A stretch of 64,000 bases of DNA, taken from positions 1,343,001 through 1,407,000 of the forward strand of contig NZ_CP027231.1 of the NCBI RefSeq assembly GCF_002998435.1. Reading direction: 5' to 3'. The position numbers and the translations under genes are program-made. This stretch comes from Bacteroides zoogleoformans (GTDB lineage: Bacteria; Bacteroidota; Bacteroidia; Bacteroidales; Bacteroidaceae). Under the pieces are notes generated by a model. That model worked only from the letters and a program-made list of their open reading frames with translations, ran no database searches and had not been told where the DNA came from. This document shows positions 37,887-49,378 of this stretch, piece by piece (position 1 is the stretch's first letter; the number at the start of each line of letters is the position of its first letter).

Positions 37887-38231
37887 TTAAAATTTAAGTC
37901 CACCGTTACGGGCAGCATCAGCCACCTCTTTTACTCTCCCATGATACAAGTATCCATTACGGTCGAAAACAACAGTAGTAATACCTGCTTCTTGAGCCTT
38001 CTTAGCAATCAATTCACCAACTTTAGTAGCCTGTTCTTTTTTCGGCATCTTTTCAGTCATACCCAAAGAAGAAGCAGCGGCCAAAGTCTTACCGGACAAG
38101 TCGTCAATAATTTGGACATAAATTTGCTTATTGCTTCTAAACACACTCATACGCGGACATTCAGTTGTACCTGAAATTCTGTTGCGCACTCTATATTTAA
38201 TCTTAATTCGTCTTTCTATTTTTGTTGTCAT
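37887..38231 (-). CDS. rplR: 50S ribosomal protein L18
   Basis: 114 residues, starting [18 protein letters not shown]. Five extra codons from an earlier ATG at 38246 are not part of the family N-terminus. It ends [12 protein letters not shown] as usual and binds 5S rRNA together with L5, also encoded here. Confidence 0.95.
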   Translation of the reverse strand: MTTKIERRIKIKYRVRNRISGTTECPRMSVFRSNKQIYVQIIDDLSGKTLAAASSLGMTEKMPKKEQATKVGELIAKKAQEAGITTVVFDRNGYLYHGRVKEVADAARNGGLKF

Positions 38232-38255
38232 AATAATATCTATCAAATTAAATGA

Positions 38256-38825
38256 TTATTTAGCACCGGCTGATTTACCAGACTTTCTACGAATTTCTTC
38301 GCCAACAAACTTAATACCTTTACCCTTATATGGCTCAGGCTTACGGAAAGAGCGTATTTTAGAACAAACTTGACCAAGCAATTGCTTATCACAAGATTCC
38401 AATATAATCAGAGGATTCTTATTTCTCTCAGACTTAGTCTCAACTTTAATCTCAGGAGGCAGCTGTATAAAAATACTATGAGTATATCCGAGAGCCAGTT
38501 CTATAATATTACCTTGGTTAGAAACACGATAACCCACACCGACAAGTTCCAATTCTTTCTTATATCCTTCTGACACACCAACAACCATGTTGTGTACCAG
38601 CGAACGATATAATCCATGAAATGCATGCTTTTGCTTAGGATTATCTTGCATTACGTTTTCATTCTCAGCCAAAACAACATTTCCTTCTTCAATGCTAACA
38701 GTGATAGCAGGATTTACATATTGGCTCATTTCACCTTTAGGGCCTTTCACGGTAACCACATCATCTCTCAAGATTACTGTTACTCCAGCGGGAATATTAA
38801 TGGGTAATTTTCCTATTCTTGACAT
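38256..38825 (-). CDS. rplF: 50S ribosomal protein L6
   Basis: 189 residues with two repeated alpha/beta domains. It starts MSRIGKLPINIPAGV and has the C-terminal EPYKGKGIKFVGE motif. It lies near the sarcin-ricin loop, contacts elongation factors, and follows rpsH in order. Confidence 0.97.
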   Translation of the reverse strand: MSRIGKLPINIPAGVTVILRDDVVTVKGPKGEMSQYVNPAITVSIEEGNVVLAENENVMQDNPKQKHAFHGLYRSLVHNMVVGVSEGYKKELELVGVGYRVSNQGNIIELALGYTHSIFIQLPPEIKVETKSERNKNPLIILESCDKQLLGQVCSKIRSFRKPEPYKGKGIKFVGEEIRRKSGKSAGAK

Positions 38826-38840
38826 TACTATTTCCTCCTA

Positions 38841-39236
38841 TTAATATACATAACACAATACTTCACCACCGATTTTCAGGTCAGCAGCTTCTTTGTTGGT
38901 CATTACACCTTTGGAAGTAGATATTATAGCAATACCCAAACCATTAATAACACGCGGCATATCTTTGTAACCGGTATAACGACGCAGACCCGGAGAAGAA
39001 ATTCTTTCCAGCTTCTTGATTGCGTTAACCTTATTTACCGGATCATACTTCAAGGCAACTTTAATTGTACCTTGAGGGCCATCTTCTACAAACTTATAAT
39101 TAAGAATGTAGCCTTTCTCAAAAAGAATCTTTGTGATTTCTTTTTTCAAATTTGAAGCCGGAACTTCCACTACTCTGTGTTTCGCCTGAATAGCGTTCCG
39201 TAACCTCGTCAAATAATCTGCTATTGGATCAGTCAT
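38841..39236 (-). CDS. rpsH: 30S ribosomal protein S8
   Basis: 131 residues, starting MTDPIADYLTRLRNA, with the C-terminal GLGIAIISTSKGVMTNKEA motif that contacts 16S helix 21. In E. coli S8 is the spc-operon repressor; no clear target structure was identified here in the 53 bp before it. Confidence 0.97.
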   Translation of the reverse strand: MTDPIADYLTRLRNAIQAKHRVVEVPASNLKKEITKILFEKGYILNYKFVEDGPQGTIKVALKYDPVNKVNAIKKLERISSPGLRRYTGYKDMPRVINGLGIAIISTSKGVMTNKEAADLKIGGEVLCYVY

Positions 39237-39289
39237 ATAAAATAAATTAAATTAATCAGGACTACCCTGACAATATTTAAAAAACAAAA

Positions 39290-39589
39290 TTACCAGCTTG
39301 CTTTCTTTACACCAGGAATAAGACCGTTGGAAGCCATTTCGCGAAACTGAATTCTGGAGATGCCAAATTGACGGATATATCCTTTAGGACGACCTGTCAA
39401 CTTACAACGGTTATGCATGCGAATCGGATTAGAATTCTTAGGCAAATCCTGCAATTTCTGTGCGGCCTCAAAAGCCTCTGCCGGATCACCTGTTCTAACA
39501 ATTTGTTTTAATGCAACTCTCTTCTCGGCATATTTGGCTACTAATTTAGCACGCTTAACTTCGCGTGCTTTCATTGATTCTTTTGCCAT
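39290..39589 (-). CDS. rpsN: 30S ribosomal protein S14
   Basis: 99 residues: the long form, without the CxxC zinc pairs of the short type. It starts [17 protein letters not shown] and carries [18 protein letters not shown]. It lies 4 nt after rplE in the usual spc order. Confidence 0.97.
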   Translation of the reverse strand: MAKESMKAREVKRAKLVAKYAEKRVALKQIVRTGDPAEAFEAAQKLQDLPKNSNPIRMHNRCKLTGRPKGYIRQFGISRIQFREMASNGLIPGVKKASW

Positions 39590-39593
39590 ATTA

Positions 39594-40151
39594 TCAATCT
39601 TTTTTAGCGTTTTTAAACGGTAAACCGAATTCTTTCAACAAAGCATACCCTTCTTCATCTGTTTGCGCAGAGGTCACAAAGGTAATATTCATTCCGAGAA
39701 TTCTGGTAATGCTATCGATATTTATTTCAGGAAAGATAATTTGCTCCTGAATACCAAGGGTATAGTTACCTTTGCCATCAAACTTACTTTCAATACCTTT
39801 GAAATCACGTATACGAGGAAGAGCTACACGAACCAATTTTTCAAGGAATTCGTACATTCTTTCACGACGCAAAGTTACCATAACACCAATAGGCATTTTT
39901 TTACGCAATTTGAAATTCGCAATATCCTTACGAGAAATAGTAGCCACGGCTTTTTGGCCAGTGATGGTCGTCATTTCATTTATCGCTACTTCAATAATCT
40001 TCTTATCTGCGACAGCCATACCTAAACCTTGATTGATAACAATCTTCTTAAGTACGGGTATCTGCATTGCAGAAGAATACTGGAACTGTGATTTCAATGC
40101 AGGCGCAATACGCTCTGCATATTCTTTCTTAAGGCTAGCAGTATTACTCAT
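39594..40151 (-). CDS. rplE: 50S ribosomal protein L5
   Basis: 185 residues, with the conserved [13 protein letters not shown] and [20 protein letters not shown]. It binds 5S rRNA and contacts P-site tRNA. It overlaps rplX by one base. Confidence 0.97.
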   Translation of the reverse strand: MSNTASLKKEYAERIAPALKSQFQYSSAMQIPVLKKIVINQGLGMAVADKKIIEVAINEMTTITGQKAVATISRKDIANFKLRKKMPIGVMVTLRRERMYEFLEKLVRVALPRIRDFKGIESKFDGKGNYTLGIQEQIIFPEINIDSITRILGMNITFVTSAQTDEEGYALLKEFGLPFKNAKKD

Positions 40152-40471
40152 TACTTAATCTCCTCTCCTGATTTTTTAGAATAACGCACTAAAGTGCCAT
40201 CGACACTCACTTTTCTACCAACACGCGTTGCTTTGCCTGTTTTGGGATCAACGGGATTTAGGTTTGACAAATGGATAGAAGCTTCTTGCTTCACAATACC
40301 ACCTTGCGGATTTTTTGCATTCGGTTTTGTGCTTTTAGACACGATGTTGACACCTTCGACAATTGCACGGTTTTTATCAACAAGAACCTTCAATACACGA
40401 CCAGTCTTACCCTTATCTTCGCCGGAGTTTACATAAACTGTATCGCCTTTTTTAATATGTAATTTACTCAT
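40151..40471 (-). CDS. rplX: 50S ribosomal protein L24
   Basis: 106 residues with an N-terminal KOW motif ([20 protein letters not shown]) and [20 protein letters not shown]. It is an early assembly initiator of the large subunit. Its stop overlaps the rplE start by one base. Confidence 0.97.
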   Translation of the reverse strand: MSKLHIKKGDTVYVNSGEDKGKTGRVLKVLVDKNRAIVEGVNIVSKSTKPNAKNPQGGIVKQEASIHLSNLNPVDPKTGKATRVGRKVSVDGTLVRYSKKSGEEIK

Positions 40472-40491
40472 TATTCAATTCTTTTACAATA

Positions 40492-40857
40492 TTAAAGCAC
40501 TTCAGGAGCGAGTGACACAACTTTCATATTGGTAGCACGAAGTTCGCGAGCTACCGGACCGAAAATACGACTTCCTCTTATTTCACCTGCATTATTCAAC
40601 AATACGCAAGCATTATCATCAAAACGTATATAAGAACCGTCAGCACGACGAATTTCTTTCTTTGTACGCACGATCAAAGCTTTAGACACTGCACCTTTCT
40701 TAATATCACTTGAAGGGATAACGCTCTTTACAGAAACAACAATCACGTCCCCTACTGAGGCATAACGACGTCCTGTACCCCCCAAAACGCGAATACAGAG
40801 AGCCTCTTTTGCCCCACTATTATCACATACTGTAAGTCTGGATTCTACTTGTATCAT
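40492..40857 (-). CDS. rplN: 50S ribosomal protein L14
   Basis: 121 residues, starting [20 protein letters not shown], with [13 protein letters not shown] near the end. It forms an intersubunit bridge. It lies 2 nt after rpsQ. Confidence 0.97.
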   Translation of the reverse strand: MIQVESRLTVCDNSGAKEALCIRVLGGTGRRYASVGDVIVVSVKSVIPSSDIKKGAVSKALIVRTKKEIRRADGSYIRFDDNACVLLNNAGEIRGSRIFGPVARELRATNMKVVSLAPEVL

Positions 40858-40859
40858 AA

Positions 40860-41117
40860 TTACTTAGCTCTTTCAATTATTTCTACCAATCTCCATCTCT
40901 TAGTCTTGCTCAAAGGACGAGTTTCCATGATGTGTACAATATCACCAATATTGCACTCATTTTTTTCATCATGAGCATGGTACTTCTTCGTCTTACTAAC
41001 GAACTTACCATATATAGGGTGTTTTTCCTTAAATTTAGCTGCCACAGTAATGGTCTTATCCATCTTATTGCTCAGCACAACCCCTGTTCTTTCTTTTCTT
41101 AAATTTCTTGCTTCCAT
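40860..41117 (-). CDS. rpsQ: 30S ribosomal protein S17
   Basis: 85 residues from the ATG at 41117 ([20 protein letters not shown]), preceded by AGGAGCT. An ATG four codons earlier directly abuts the rpmC stop and is less family-like. It has the OB-fold motif [27 protein letters not shown]. Confidence 0.93.
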   Translation of the reverse strand: MEARNLRKERTGVVLSNKMDKTITVAAKFKEKHPIYGKFVSKTKKYHAHDEKNECNIGDIVHIMETRPLSKTKRWRLVEIIERAK

Positions 41118-41125
41118 CAAGCTCC

Positions 41126-41323
41126 TCATTTATTGTTAAGTTCTCTTTGGCGTAATTCTGTCTTCATACGCGCAATAGTCCTGCGCAAAAGTTTGATTTG
41201 AGCAGGATTATCCAAAGGAGAAATAGAATGATTTAAAACCATTTGGTTATAATTAGCTACCTCAGCCTCTACCCTTTCTACCAAATCATTGGTAGACATC
41301 TCTTTAATTTCTGCAATTTTCAT
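41126..41323 (-). CDS. rpmC: 50S ribosomal protein L29
   Basis: A 65-residue two-helix protein, [21 protein letters not shown]...[13 protein letters not shown]. It sits at the polypeptide exit tunnel. It lies between rplP (5 nt) and rpsQ. Confidence 0.96.
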   Translation of the reverse strand: MKIAEIKEMSTNDLVERVEAEVANYNQMVLNHSISPLDNPAQIKLLRRTIARMKTELRQRELNNK

Positions 41324-41328
41324 ACTTC

Positions 41329-41763
41329 TTACGCATTTTGATTTTGAATATCATAATCACGTCTCACAACAAACTTGGTTGTGATAGGAAGCTTTTGTGC
41401 CGCTAAGCGCAAAGCTTCTTTTGCGATTTCATAAGATACTCCTTCGGCTTCAATAATAATTCTACCCGGTGTAACAGGAGCCACGAATCCCTCGGGGCTA
41501 CCCTTTCCTTTACCCATACGCACATCAGCAGGCTTTCTTGTGATGGGTTTATCGGGGAATATACGAATCCAAATTTGTCCTTGACGTTGCATATATCTTG
41601 TTACTGCAATACGCGCAGCTTCAATCTGACGGCCTGTAATCCATTTCGTTTCCAAAGCCTTAATACCAAAAGATCCGAAAGCCAACTGGTTTCCTCTCTG
41701 GGCATTACCTTTTTGACGGCCTTTTTGTTGTCTTCTGAATTTTGTTTTTTTCGGTTGTAGCAT
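41329..41763 (-). CDS. rplP: 50S ribosomal protein L16
   Basis: 144 residues, [16 protein letters not shown] at the start, with [23 protein letters not shown]. It binds near the A-site tRNA elbow and 5S rRNA. It follows rpsC by 21 nt. Confidence 0.97.
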   Translation of the reverse strand: MLQPKKTKFRRQQKGRQKGNAQRGNQLAFGSFGIKALETKWITGRQIEAARIAVTRYMQRQGQIWIRIFPDKPITRKPADVRMGKGKGSPEGFVAPVTPGRIIIEAEGVSYEIAKEALRLAAQKLPITTKFVVRRDYDIQNQNA

Positions 41764-41784
41764 AATTCCTAAAAATCAAATTCG

Positions 41785-42516
41785 TTAGCGATTATTTTTC
41801 TTTCTTTTGAAGTTCTTTCCGCCATTGCTTCCGCTATTGCTTCCACGACCACTCTCTTTGCTTTGTGTAAAGTTTGGAGCCAATTCTTTCTTCCCATAAA
41901 CTTCCCCTCTACAAATCCAAACTTTTATACCGAGAAGACCAACTTTAGTCAATGCTTCTGCATGGCAATAGTCTATATCGGCTCTGAAAGTGTGCAACGG
42001 AGTTCTTCCTTCCTTATACATTTCAGAACGAGCCATTTCAGCACCGTTCAAACGTCCTGAAATCTGAATCTTGATACCTTCCGCTCCCATACGCATTGTA
42101 TTAGCAATGGCCATTTTGATGGCGCGACGGTAGGCTATTTTACCTTCAACCTGACGAGCGATGTTGTTAGCCACGATAACAGCGTCCAACTCAGGTCTTT
42201 TTACCTCGAAGATATTAATCTGAATATCCTTATCAGTAACCTTCTTCAACTCCTCTTTCAATTTGTCAACTTCTTGGCCGCCTTTGCCGATAATGATACC
42301 CGGACGTGCAGTACAAACGGTAATAGTCACGAGTTTCAGTGTACGTTCGATTACAATTCTTGAGACACTTGCCTTAGCAAGACGAGCGTTCAAGTATTTG
42401 CGAATCTTGCTATCTTCCAGCAGAGAATCGCCGTAATTCTTGCCACCATACCAATTGGAATCCCATCCTCTGATAATTCCTAAACGATTGCTTATTGGAT
42501 TAACTTTTTGTCCCAT
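41785..42516 (-). CDS. rpsC: 30S ribosomal protein S3
   Basis: 243 residues. The N-terminal KH domain ([15 protein letters not shown]) is followed by the C-terminal S3 domain. The tail from about residue 217 is a Ser/Gly/Asn/Lys-rich extension ([19 protein letters not shown]), longer than in E. coli. It lines the mRNA entry. Confidence 0.97.
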   Translation of the reverse strand: MGQKVNPISNRLGIIRGWDSNWYGGKNYGDSLLEDSKIRKYLNARLAKASVSRIVIERTLKLVTITVCTARPGIIIGKGGQEVDKLKEELKKVTDKDIQINIFEVKRPELDAVIVANNIARQVEGKIAYRRAIKMAIANTMRMGAEGIKIQISGRLNGAEMARSEMYKEGRTPLHTFRADIDYCHAEALTKVGLLGIKVWICRGEVYGKKELAPNFTQSKESGRGSNSGSNGGKNFKRKKNNR

Positions 42517-42521
42517 TTACC

Positions 42522-42932
42522 TTAATTTTGATCTTCGTTATTACTTTTAGAACCAACGAACAACGTCACGTGATTTGAACGTTTACGAATTCTGTAACCT
42601 CTCCCCTGCGGAGCCGGTCTCATCCTCTTGAGCGTAGCACCACCGTCAACAAAAATCTTGGTTACAAACAATTCATCACCTTCTGCCTTACGCTCGTTTT
42701 TCTTTTCCCAATTAGCTATTGCAGAACGCAGCAATTTTTCCACTTTGGCAGAAGCCTCTTTAGAAGAGAACTTCAAAACGCCGAGTGCTCTGTTCACTTC
42801 CATCCCGCGAATCATGTCAGCCACAAGACGCATTTTACGGGGGGAAGTAGGAACATTTTGCAATTTCGCAAAATACATGGTCTTAAGGGCTTCCTTTCTT
42901 TCTTCAGCCGATATTTTTTTTCTTGCTCCCAT
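42522..42932 (-). CDS. rplV: 50S ribosomal protein L22
   Basis: 136 residues with [16 protein letters not shown] and the tunnel-reaching hairpin near [18 protein letters not shown]. It belongs to the exit tunnel constriction, where macrolide-type mutations arise in other bacteria. It follows rpsS by 39 nt. Confidence 0.97.
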   Translation of the reverse strand: MGARKKISAEERKEALKTMYFAKLQNVPTSPRKMRLVADMIRGMEVNRALGVLKFSSKEASAKVEKLLRSAIANWEKKNERKAEGDELFVTKIFVDGGATLKRMRPAPQGRGYRIRKRSNHVTLFVGSKSNNEDQN

Positions 42933-42971
42933 TATATTATTACTTTTTTATTTCAGATAAAAAACCTGTTT

Positions 42972-43241
42972 TTATTTTTTCTTATTACCGGCATGTCCTC
43001 TGAAAGTACGAGTTGGAGCGAATTCACCCAACTTGTGTCCTACCATATTCTCGGTAACATAAACAGGAATAAATTTATTTCCATTGTGAACTGCAACAGT
43101 ATGCCCAACAAAATCAGGCGAAATCATTGAAGCTCTGGCCCAAGTCTTAACTACCACTTTCTTACCTGATTCATTCATGGCAAGCACTTTTTTCTCAAGC
43201 TTAACGTTAATATACGGACCTTTTTTTAATGAACGACTCAT
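42972..43241 (-). CDS. rpsS: 30S ribosomal protein S19
   Basis: 89 residues, [20 protein letters not shown], with [23 protein letters not shown]. It sits in the head of the small subunit next to S13. It follows rplB by 20 nt. Confidence 0.97.
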   Translation of the reverse strand: MSRSLKKGPYINVKLEKKVLAMNESGKKVVVKTWARASMISPDFVGHTVAVHNGNKFIPVYVTENMVGHKLGEFAPTRTFRGHAGNKKK

Positions 43242-43261
43242 AATTTACTCAATTAATCAGA

Positions 43262-44086
43262 TTACTTCTTTCTTCTCTCAATAATATACTTAGACGATTG
43301 TTTCTTCGGAGCTCTTGTCTTAAGACCCTTAGCGTACAATCCCTTACGAGATCTCGGGTGTCCTCCTGAAGCACGTCCTTCGCCACCACCCATCGGGTGA
43401 TCAACCGGATTCATTACAACACCACGGTTACGCGGACGACGTCCTAACCAACGAGAGCGTCCGGCTTTACCGGAGCTTTCCAATCCATGATCTGAGTTAC
43501 CTACACTACCGATAGTAGCCTTACAAGTGCTAAGAATCTGACGAACCTCACCCGAAGGCAACTTGATAACGCAGTATTTACCTTCTCTTGAAGTCAACTG
43601 AGCGAAATTACCGGCTGAACGAACCAAAGCAGCGCCTTGACCCGGACGTAATTCGATGTTGTGAATTACGGTTCCAACCGGAATGTTCTGAAGCGGAAGT
43701 GCATTCCCGATTTCCGGAGCTGCTGTTTCGCCTGACATCAAAGTCGCACCAACTTGCAATCCATTGGGAGCAATAATATATCTTTTCTCTCCATCTGCAT
43801 AAAACAAAAGAGCAATACGAGCCGAACGATTCGGATCGTATTCTATTGTTTTAACCACTGCAGGCACACCGTCTTTATTTCTCTTGAAATCTACGATACG
43901 AATAATCTTCTTACTCCCGCCACCAATATAGCGCATAGTCATTTTACCTTGGTTGTTACGACCACCTGAAGATTTCTTTCCAAATACAAGAGACTTTTCT
44001 GGTACCCGTGCAGTAATTTCTTCGAAAGTACCAATAATTTTATGTCTTTGCCCCGGCGTTGTGGGCTTAAATTTACGTACTGCCAT
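43262..44086 (-). CDS. rplB: 50S ribosomal protein L2
   Basis: 274 residues: an OB fold and an SH3-like domain, with the conserved [20 protein letters not shown] loop that includes the His near the peptidyl-transferase centre. The C-terminus is basic ([16 protein letters not shown]). Confidence 0.97.
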   Translation of the reverse strand: MAVRKFKPTTPGQRHKIIGTFEEITARVPEKSLVFGKKSSGGRNNQGKMTMRYIGGGSKKIIRIVDFKRNKDGVPAVVKTIEYDPNRSARIALLFYADGEKRYIIAPNGLQVGATLMSGETAAPEIGNALPLQNIPVGTVIHNIELRPGQGAALVRSAGNFAQLTSREGKYCVIKLPSGEVRQILSTCKATIGSVGNSDHGLESSGKAGRSRWLGRRPRNRGVVMNPVDHPMGGGEGRASGGHPRSRKGLYAKGLKTRAPKKQSSKYIIERRKK

Positions 44087-44091
44087 TTCTG

Positions 44092-44385
44092 TTAAATATT
44101 GCTATAAAAATCAATAGTATCTCCTTCTTTCAACGTAACGATGGCTTTTTTGTAGGCATTCGTACGTCCTTTGATAATACCTGCTCTTGTATACCGGGTT
44201 TTACTTTTACCGGCATACTTCATTGTATTTACGTCAACTACCGTAACATTATAAAGGGCTTCAACTTCACTCTTAATTTCCAATTTATTAGCGTCAGGAC
44301 GCACGATAAAGCCGAAACGATTGTTCGCCTTATCAGTAATAGCAGTCATTTTTTCTGTCACTAACGGTTTAATAATAATTCCCAT
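44092..44385 (-). CDS. rplW: 50S ribosomal protein L23
   Basis: 97 residues, [21 protein letters not shown], with [22 protein letters not shown]. It provides the docking site for trigger factor and SRP at the tunnel exit. Confidence 0.97.
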   Translation of the reverse strand: MGIIIKPLVTEKMTAITDKANNRFGFIVRPDANKLEIKSEVEALYNVTVVDVNTMKYAGKSKTRYTRAGIIKGRTNAYKKAIVTLKEGDTIDFYSNI

Positions 44386-44401
44386 TATTTAAGCCTCCTT
44401 T

Positions 44402-45028
44402 TTACATTAAGATTTTGTCAATAGCCGAAAGCGAACTTTCAGCAAACACAACAACCCCAGCGTCCAATACTCTGTAAGTATTTAACCCTGAGATGGTCTG
44501 CACATTCGCTCCCTTTACATTACGAGCCGACAAATATACGTTTTTATTTGCTTCCGGTAAAATCATAAGCAGCTTTTTATCAGAAACCTTAAGGTTTTTT
44601 ATCATTGCGATAAAATCTTTTGTCTTCGGAGCTTCAAAGGAGAAGTCTTCTACAACTACAACCGCATTATTTTGAGCCTTATATGCCAAAGCTGACTTAC
44701 GGGCCAATTCTTTTACCTTTTTATTTAATTTGAAATAGTAGTCTCTGGGCTTGGGGCCAAAAACACGCCCACCACCAACAAGCACCGGTGAATTCATATC
44801 GCCACGACGTGCACCGCCGCCACCTTTCTGACGACCGATTTTGCGAGTAGAGCCACTGATTTCGCTTCTCTCTTTTGACTTATGTGTACCCTGACGCCGA
44901 TTAGCCATAAACTGTTTCACATCCAAGTAGATAGCATGGTCGTTGGGTTCAATTCCGAAGATAGACTCGTTTAACGTAATCTTTCTCCCAGTGTCTTCAC
45001 CTTTAATGTTATATACGTTAACTTCCAT
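44402..45028 (-). CDS. rplD: 50S ribosomal protein L4
   Basis: 208 residues. The central loop ([23 protein letters not shown]) reaches the exit tunnel; the C-terminal part is an alpha/beta fold. In gammaproteobacteria L4 represses the S10 operon. It overlaps rplC by one base. Confidence 0.97.
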   Translation of the reverse strand: MEVNVYNIKGEDTGRKITLNESIFGIEPNDHAIYLDVKQFMANRRQGTHKSKERSEISGSTRKIGRQKGGGGARRGDMNSPVLVGGGRVFGPKPRDYYFKLNKKVKELARKSALAYKAQNNAVVVVEDFSFEAPKTKDFIAMIKNLKVSDKKLLMILPEANKNVYLSARNVKGANVQTISGLNTYRVLDAGVVVFAESSLSAIDKILM

Positions 45029-45645
45029 TATTTCTCAATTATTACGATTGAACCTTTGCAACCAGGAACAGATCCTTTAATCAAAAGGAGGTTGTGTTCC
45101 GCAATTACTTTTAATACCTGCAAATTTTGAACAGTCACTCTGTCACCACCAAGCTGTCCACCCATGCGCATTCCTTTGAAAACTTTCGCAGGATATGAAC
45201 AAGCACCGATAGAACCCGGTTTACGAGCGCGGTTGTGCTGACCATGAGTGGTCTGCCCCACACCACCAAAACCGTGACGCTTAACTACACCCTGAAAACC
45301 TTTACCCTTAGAAGTACCTACAACATCAACAAATGCTGCATCATTGAACAGTTCTACGGTAACTGTGTCACCCAGATTCAATTCTGTTTCAAACTCTTTG
45401 AACTCAGCCAAGTGTTTCTTGGGAGTTACTCCGGCTTTCTTAAAATGCCCCATCAAAGGCTTCGTAGTGTGCTTTTCTTTTTTGTCTTGAAAGCCCAATT
45501 GAACAGCTTCATAGCCATCCTTTTCTACTGTTTTCACCTGAGTAACAACACAAGGACCTGCTTCGATAACAGTGCATGGTACATTTTTACCCTCGGCACT
45601 GAAAACGGATGTCATTCCGATTTTTTTTCCTAATAATCCTGGCAT
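45028..45645 (-). CDS. rplC: 50S ribosomal protein L3
   Basis: 205 residues, [19 protein letters not shown], with the long loop [22 protein letters not shown] that reaches the peptidyl-transferase centre. It lies 20 nt after rpsJ. Confidence 0.97.
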   Translation of the reverse strand: MPGLLGKKIGMTSVFSAEGKNVPCTVIEAGPCVVTQVKTVEKDGYEAVQLGFQDKKEKHTTKPLMGHFKKAGVTPKKHLAEFKEFETELNLGDTVTVELFNDAAFVDVVGTSKGKGFQGVVKRHGFGGVGQTTHGQHNRARKPGSIGACSYPAKVFKGMRMGGQLGGDRVTVQNLQVLKVIAEHNLLLIKGSVPGCKGSIVIIEK

Positions 45646-45665
45646 TTCACTTATTTTTTTAATAC

Positions 45666-45971
45666 TTACACTTTGATTTCTACTTCCACACCACTGGGCA
45701 ATTCCAGCTTCATCAGAGCATCTACAGTTTTAGCTGTCGAGCTATAGATATCGATCAATCTCTTATAAGAAGAAAGTTCGAATTGTTCACGCGACTTCTT
45801 GTTAACGAAAGTCGAACGGTTCACGGTAAAGATACGCTTGTGCGTAGGAAGAGGAATAGGGCCGCTAACAATGGCGCCCGTGGTCTTCACTGTTTTTACA
45901 ATCTTCTCAGCGGACTTGTCAACCAAGTTGTGGTCGTAAGATTTCAGTTTGATTCTAATTTTTTGACTCAT
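45666..45971 (-). CDS. rpsJ: 30S ribosomal protein S10 (NusE)
   Basis: 101 residues, [20 protein letters not shown], with [22 protein letters not shown]. It also acts as NusE and contacts NusG (encoded in this window) to link transcription and translation. First gene of the S10 cluster, 90 bp after fusA. Confidence 0.97.
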   Translation of the reverse strand: MSQKIRIKLKSYDHNLVDKSAEKIVKTVKTTGAIVSGPIPLPTHKRIFTVNRSTFVNKKSREQFELSSYKRLIDIYSSTAKTVDALMKLELPSGVEVEIKV

Positions 45972-46012
45972 TACTGTTTTAGTTATTAATAATTTTATAC
46001 TTTACACAATAA

Positions 46013-46053
46013 GGTTCCGTAGACTAAGAGTCATTCGCTAGCCTACGGAATCC
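46013..46053 (-). promoter_or_regulatory. Hairpin between fusA and rpsJ
   Basis: An inverted repeat of about 10 bp (46013-46022 with 46043-46052) with a G-U-type mismatch, read on the minus strand just after the fusA stop. The T's that follow are interrupted (TTATTGT), so it may be a partial terminator or an RNA-processing site rather than a full stop. No promoter is seen before rpsJ. Confidence 0.45.
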
Positions 46054-46061
46054 CTGTTTTT

Positions 46062-48179
46062 TTAGACTAAATCAACACGCCCTTTCACTTCCTCCAACAC
46101 AGCCTTAGCTATAGAGTTAGAAACTTGAGCATGATGAGAATATACCATTGAAGAAGTTGCACGGCCAGAAGTAATGGTACGCAAAGCTGTTACGTAGCCA
46201 AACATTTCGGCCAACGGGACCATTGCCTTCACGATACGAGCACCCGATCGGCTGGACTCCATACCTTCTACCTGACCACGACGCTTATTCAAGTCACCGA
46301 TAACATCACCCATATTTTCTTCCGGAGTGACAACCTCCAACTTCATGATGGGCTCCATCAAGACAGGGCCAGCCTTAGAGCAAGCATTCTTATATGCCTG
46401 GATGGCACAGATCTCAAAAGACAACTGGTCAGAGTCTACCGGGTGGAAAGAGCCATCAACCAAAGTTACTTTCAATGAATCCAACGGATAGCCCGCCAAT
46501 ACGCCGTTCTTCATGGCTGTATTAAAACCTTTTTGTACAGAGGGGATGAATTCCTTAGGAATATTACCACCCTTCACTTCATCCACAAACTGCAGCCCGC
46601 CATCTTTGAAATCTTCATCAACCGGGCCGATGTTTACGATGATATCAGCGAACTTACCGCGTCCACCAGACTGTTTCTTATAAACTTCACGCAAGTTGAC
46701 GGTCTTAGTGATAGCCTCCTTATAGTTAACTTGAGGTTTACCTTGGTTACATTCAACCTTAAACTCACGCTTCAAACGATCGATGATAATATCCAAGTGC
46801 AACTCACCCATACCAGAGATTACTGTCTGTCCACTCTGTTCATCAGTTCTAACTGTAAACGTCGGGTCTTCTTCTGCCAATTTAGCCAAACCGTTGGATA
46901 GCTTATCCATATCCTTCTGTGTTTTAGGCTCAACGGCAATACCGATTACCGGTTCGGGAAAGTCCATAGATTCCAAAACAATCGGAGCAGACTCATCACA
47001 GAGAGTATCACCCGTGTGAATATCTTTAAACCCTACACCGGCTCCGATATCACCGGCACCGATTACTTCTACAGGATTCTGCTTATTTGAGTGCATTTGG
47101 AACAAGCGAGATACACGCTCTTTCTTTCCGGAGCGAGAGTTGTAAATATAAGATCCGGATTCCACCTTACCTGAATACACACGGAAGAAAGTCAGCCGGC
47201 CCACATACGGGTCGGTAGCAATCTTAAACGCCAAAGCGGAAGTCTTTTCATCATCATCCGGTCTGCGGTCTTCTTCCAAACCTGTGTTGGGATTAGTTCC
47301 CACGATATTCGGAGTATCCAGCGGAGAGGGCAAGAAAGCACAAACGTAGTCAAGCAAAGTTTGTACCCCCTTATTCTTGAACGACGAACCGCACAGCATC
47401 GGAACAATTGCCATTTGCACTGTAGCGTTACGAAGAGCCCTAAGGATTTCTTCTTCGGTGATAGTGGAAGGATCGTCAAAATACTTTTCCATCAAAGTAT
47501 CGTCAAACTCTGCAACCTTCTCAAGCATCTTATCCCTCCACTCAATAGCTTCGTCAACCAAGTTAGCAGGGATTTCTTCTACGCTGTAATCGGCTCCCAT
47601 TGTTTCATCATGCCAGAAGATAGCTTTCATTTTCACAAGATCTACCAAACCTTTGAAAGTTTCTTCAGCACCAATGGGAATAACAACCGGACAAGGATTA
47701 GCACCCAAAACGTCTTTCATCTGGCGAACAACCTCAAAGAAGTCTGCCCCCGAGCGGTCCATTTTGTTTACATAACCGATACGCGGAACATTGTACTTGT
47801 CTGCTTGACGCCAAACGGTTTCAGATTGCGGTTCAACGCCACCTACTGCACAATATGCAGCCACAGCGCCATCCAACACGCGCAAAGAGCGCTCTACTTC
47901 AGCTGTAAAGTCAACGTGTCCCGGAGTGTCAATCAAGTTAATTTTATATGTATTGCCAGCATATTGCCAACGAGTGGTGGTAGCAGCCGAGGTAATAGTG
48001 ATGCCGCGCTCTTGCTCCTGTTCCATCCAGTCCATCGTAGCAGCACCATCATGCACTTCACCGATCTTATGGGTAAGACCCGTATAGAAAAGAATACGTT
48101 CGGAGGTTGTCGTTTTTCCGGCATCGATGTGAGCCATGATACCGATATTGCGCGTCAAATGTAAATCATGTTTTGCCAT
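46062..48179 (-). CDS. fusA: Elongation factor G
   Basis: A 705-residue GTPase for ribosomal translocation. G motifs: AHIDAGKTT (16-24), DTPGHVDF (84-91), NKMD (138-141). Domains II to V follow, with [10 protein letters not shown] in domain III and the C-terminal [13 protein letters not shown]. Position after rpsL-rpsG and intact G motifs mark this as the canonical EF-G. Confidence 0.97.
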   Translation of the reverse strand: MAKHDLHLTRNIGIMAHIDAGKTTTSERILFYTGLTHKIGEVHDGAATMDWMEQEQERGITITSAATTTRWQYAGNTYKINLIDTPGHVDFTAEVERSLRVLDGAVAAYCAVGGVEPQSETVWRQADKYNVPRIGYVNKMDRSGADFFEVVRQMKDVLGANPCPVVIPIGAEETFKGLVDLVKMKAIFWHDETMGADYSVEEIPANLVDEAIEWRDKMLEKVAEFDDTLMEKYFDDPSTITEEEILRALRNATVQMAIVPMLCGSSFKNKGVQTLLDYVCAFLPSPLDTPNIVGTNPNTGLEEDRRPDDDEKTSALAFKIATDPYVGRLTFFRVYSGKVESGSYIYNSRSGKKERVSRLFQMHSNKQNPVEVIGAGDIGAGVGFKDIHTGDTLCDESAPIVLESMDFPEPVIGIAVEPKTQKDMDKLSNGLAKLAEEDPTFTVRTDEQSGQTVISGMGELHLDIIIDRLKREFKVECNQGKPQVNYKEAITKTVNLREVYKKQSGGRGKFADIIVNIGPVDEDFKDGGLQFVDEVKGGNIPKEFIPSVQKGFNTAMKNGVLAGYPLDSLKVTLVDGSFHPVDSDQLSFEICAIQAYKNACSKAGPVLMEPIMKLEVVTPEENMGDVIGDLNKRRGQVEGMESSRSGARIVKAMVPLAEMFGYVTALRTITSGRATSSMVYSHHAQVSNSIAKAVLEEVKGRVDLV

Positions 48180-48230
48180 TCTAATTCTTTTACTTTAAGT
48201 TTTTAATTTTGAATTTTATCTCTTACAGTA

Positions 48231-48707
48231 TTAGAATCTGAAATGCGCAAACGCACGGTTGGCTTCAGCCATTCTGTGCATATCTTCCTTACGTTTGTAA
48301 GCACCGCCTTGTTCGTTGAAGGCATCCATAATTTCGGCAGCCAACTTATCGGCCATTGATTTACCCCCACGCTTGCGCGCAAAGACAATCAGGTTCTTCA
48401 TGGAGATTGACTCCTTACGGTCGGGACGAATCTCGGTAGGAACTTGGAAAGTGGCACCACCTACACGACGTGACTTCACTTCCACTTGCGGAGTTACATT
48501 ATCCAGAGCCTTTTTCCAGATTTCAAGAGCAGACTTCTCTTCATTCTGCATCTTATTCTTCACGGTTTCCAAAGCTGCATAGAAAATCTCATAAGAGGTA
48601 TTCTTCTTGCCATCGTACATCAAGTGATTTACAAACTTGGAAACTTTCACATCATTAAACACGGGATCCGGCAGGATAACGCGTTTCTTTGGTTTCGCTT
48701 TTCTCAT
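48231..48707 (-). CDS. rpsG: 30S ribosomal protein S7
   Basis: 158 residues, [19 protein letters not shown], with the beta-hairpin region [21 protein letters not shown]. It nucleates assembly of the head and lines the E site. It lies 150 bp after rpsL, a gap without a visible gene or clear hairpin. Confidence 0.97.
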   Translation of the reverse strand: MRKAKPKKRVILPDPVFNDVKVSKFVNHLMYDGKKNTSYEIFYAALETVKNKMQNEEKSALEIWKKALDNVTPQVEVKSRRVGGATFQVPTEIRPDRKESISMKNLIVFARKRGGKSMADKLAAEIMDAFNEQGGAYKRKEDMHRMAEANRAFAHFRF

Positions 48708-48857
48708 TTGTCTGAAAGAATAATGTTTTTCGTTCTTGGCTGTTTACTTCTGTCTTCTTCAACTCTCCCTCCGGAAAGTTTACTCAACCTTTAGCATATC
48801 CAACAAACTAAAACGTAAATAAATGTTTTTTACTTTTCTTAGTGACCAATACTGGTT

Positions 48858-49259
48858 TTATTTCTTCTTAGCCGGAGCCGCTTGACCTGGTTTCGGACGT
48901 TTTGCACCGTATTTGGAGCGTCTTTGCGTACGACCTGCCACACCTGCCGTATCCAAAGTTCCACGTACAATGTGATAGCGCACACCCGGAAGGTCTTTCA
49001 CACGACCGCCACGCACCAATACGATAGAGTGCTCTTGCAAATTGTGTCCTTCACCCGGGATATAAGAGTTTACTTCTTTACCGTTGGTCAAACGCACGCG
49101 AGCGACTTTACGCATAGCTGAATTCGGTTTTTTCGGAGTGGTAGTATACACTCTCACGCAAACGCCACGTCTTTGAGGACATGAATCCAAGGCTGGAGAC
49201 TTACTTTTCTCCACCAGCACTTCGCGTCCTTTTCTTACTAATTGCTGAATTGTAGGCAT
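48858..49259 (-). CDS. rpsL: 30S ribosomal protein S12
   Basis: 133 residues, [20 protein letters not shown]. The decoding loop [11 protein letters not shown] (41-51) holds the lysine at which streptomycin resistance arises; here it has the wild-type Lys. The tail is Ala/Pro/Lys-rich. It is first gene of the str-S10-spc-alpha run, under the promoter at 49327-49356. Confidence 0.97.
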   Translation of the reverse strand: MPTIQQLVRKGREVLVEKSKSPALDSCPQRRGVCVRVYTTTPKKPNSAMRKVARVRLTNGKEVNSYIPGEGHNLQEHSIVLVRGGRVKDLPGVRYHIVRGTLDTAGVAGRTQRRSKYGAKRPKPGQAAPAKKK

Positions 49260-49326
49260 TGTAATTGTTTTTTAATGATATGTTATTATTGTTTATATTA
49301 ATTCAAAACTATACACTTTTGGGCTG

Positions 49327-49356
49327 CAAAGATACGAATAAGTTTTGAATAATCAA
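49327..49356 (-). promoter_or_regulatory. rpsL (str-S10-spc-alpha) promoter
   Basis: On the minus strand: TTG (49356-49354), exactly 19 nt, then TATCTTTG (49334-49327). The 5' leader to the rpsL ATG is about 60 nt. No equally good promoter was seen within the 18 kb downstream, so this may drive the whole r-protein cluster. Confidence 0.7.
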
Positions 49357-49378
49357 TGTCCTACAAGTTTTTTTGTTT

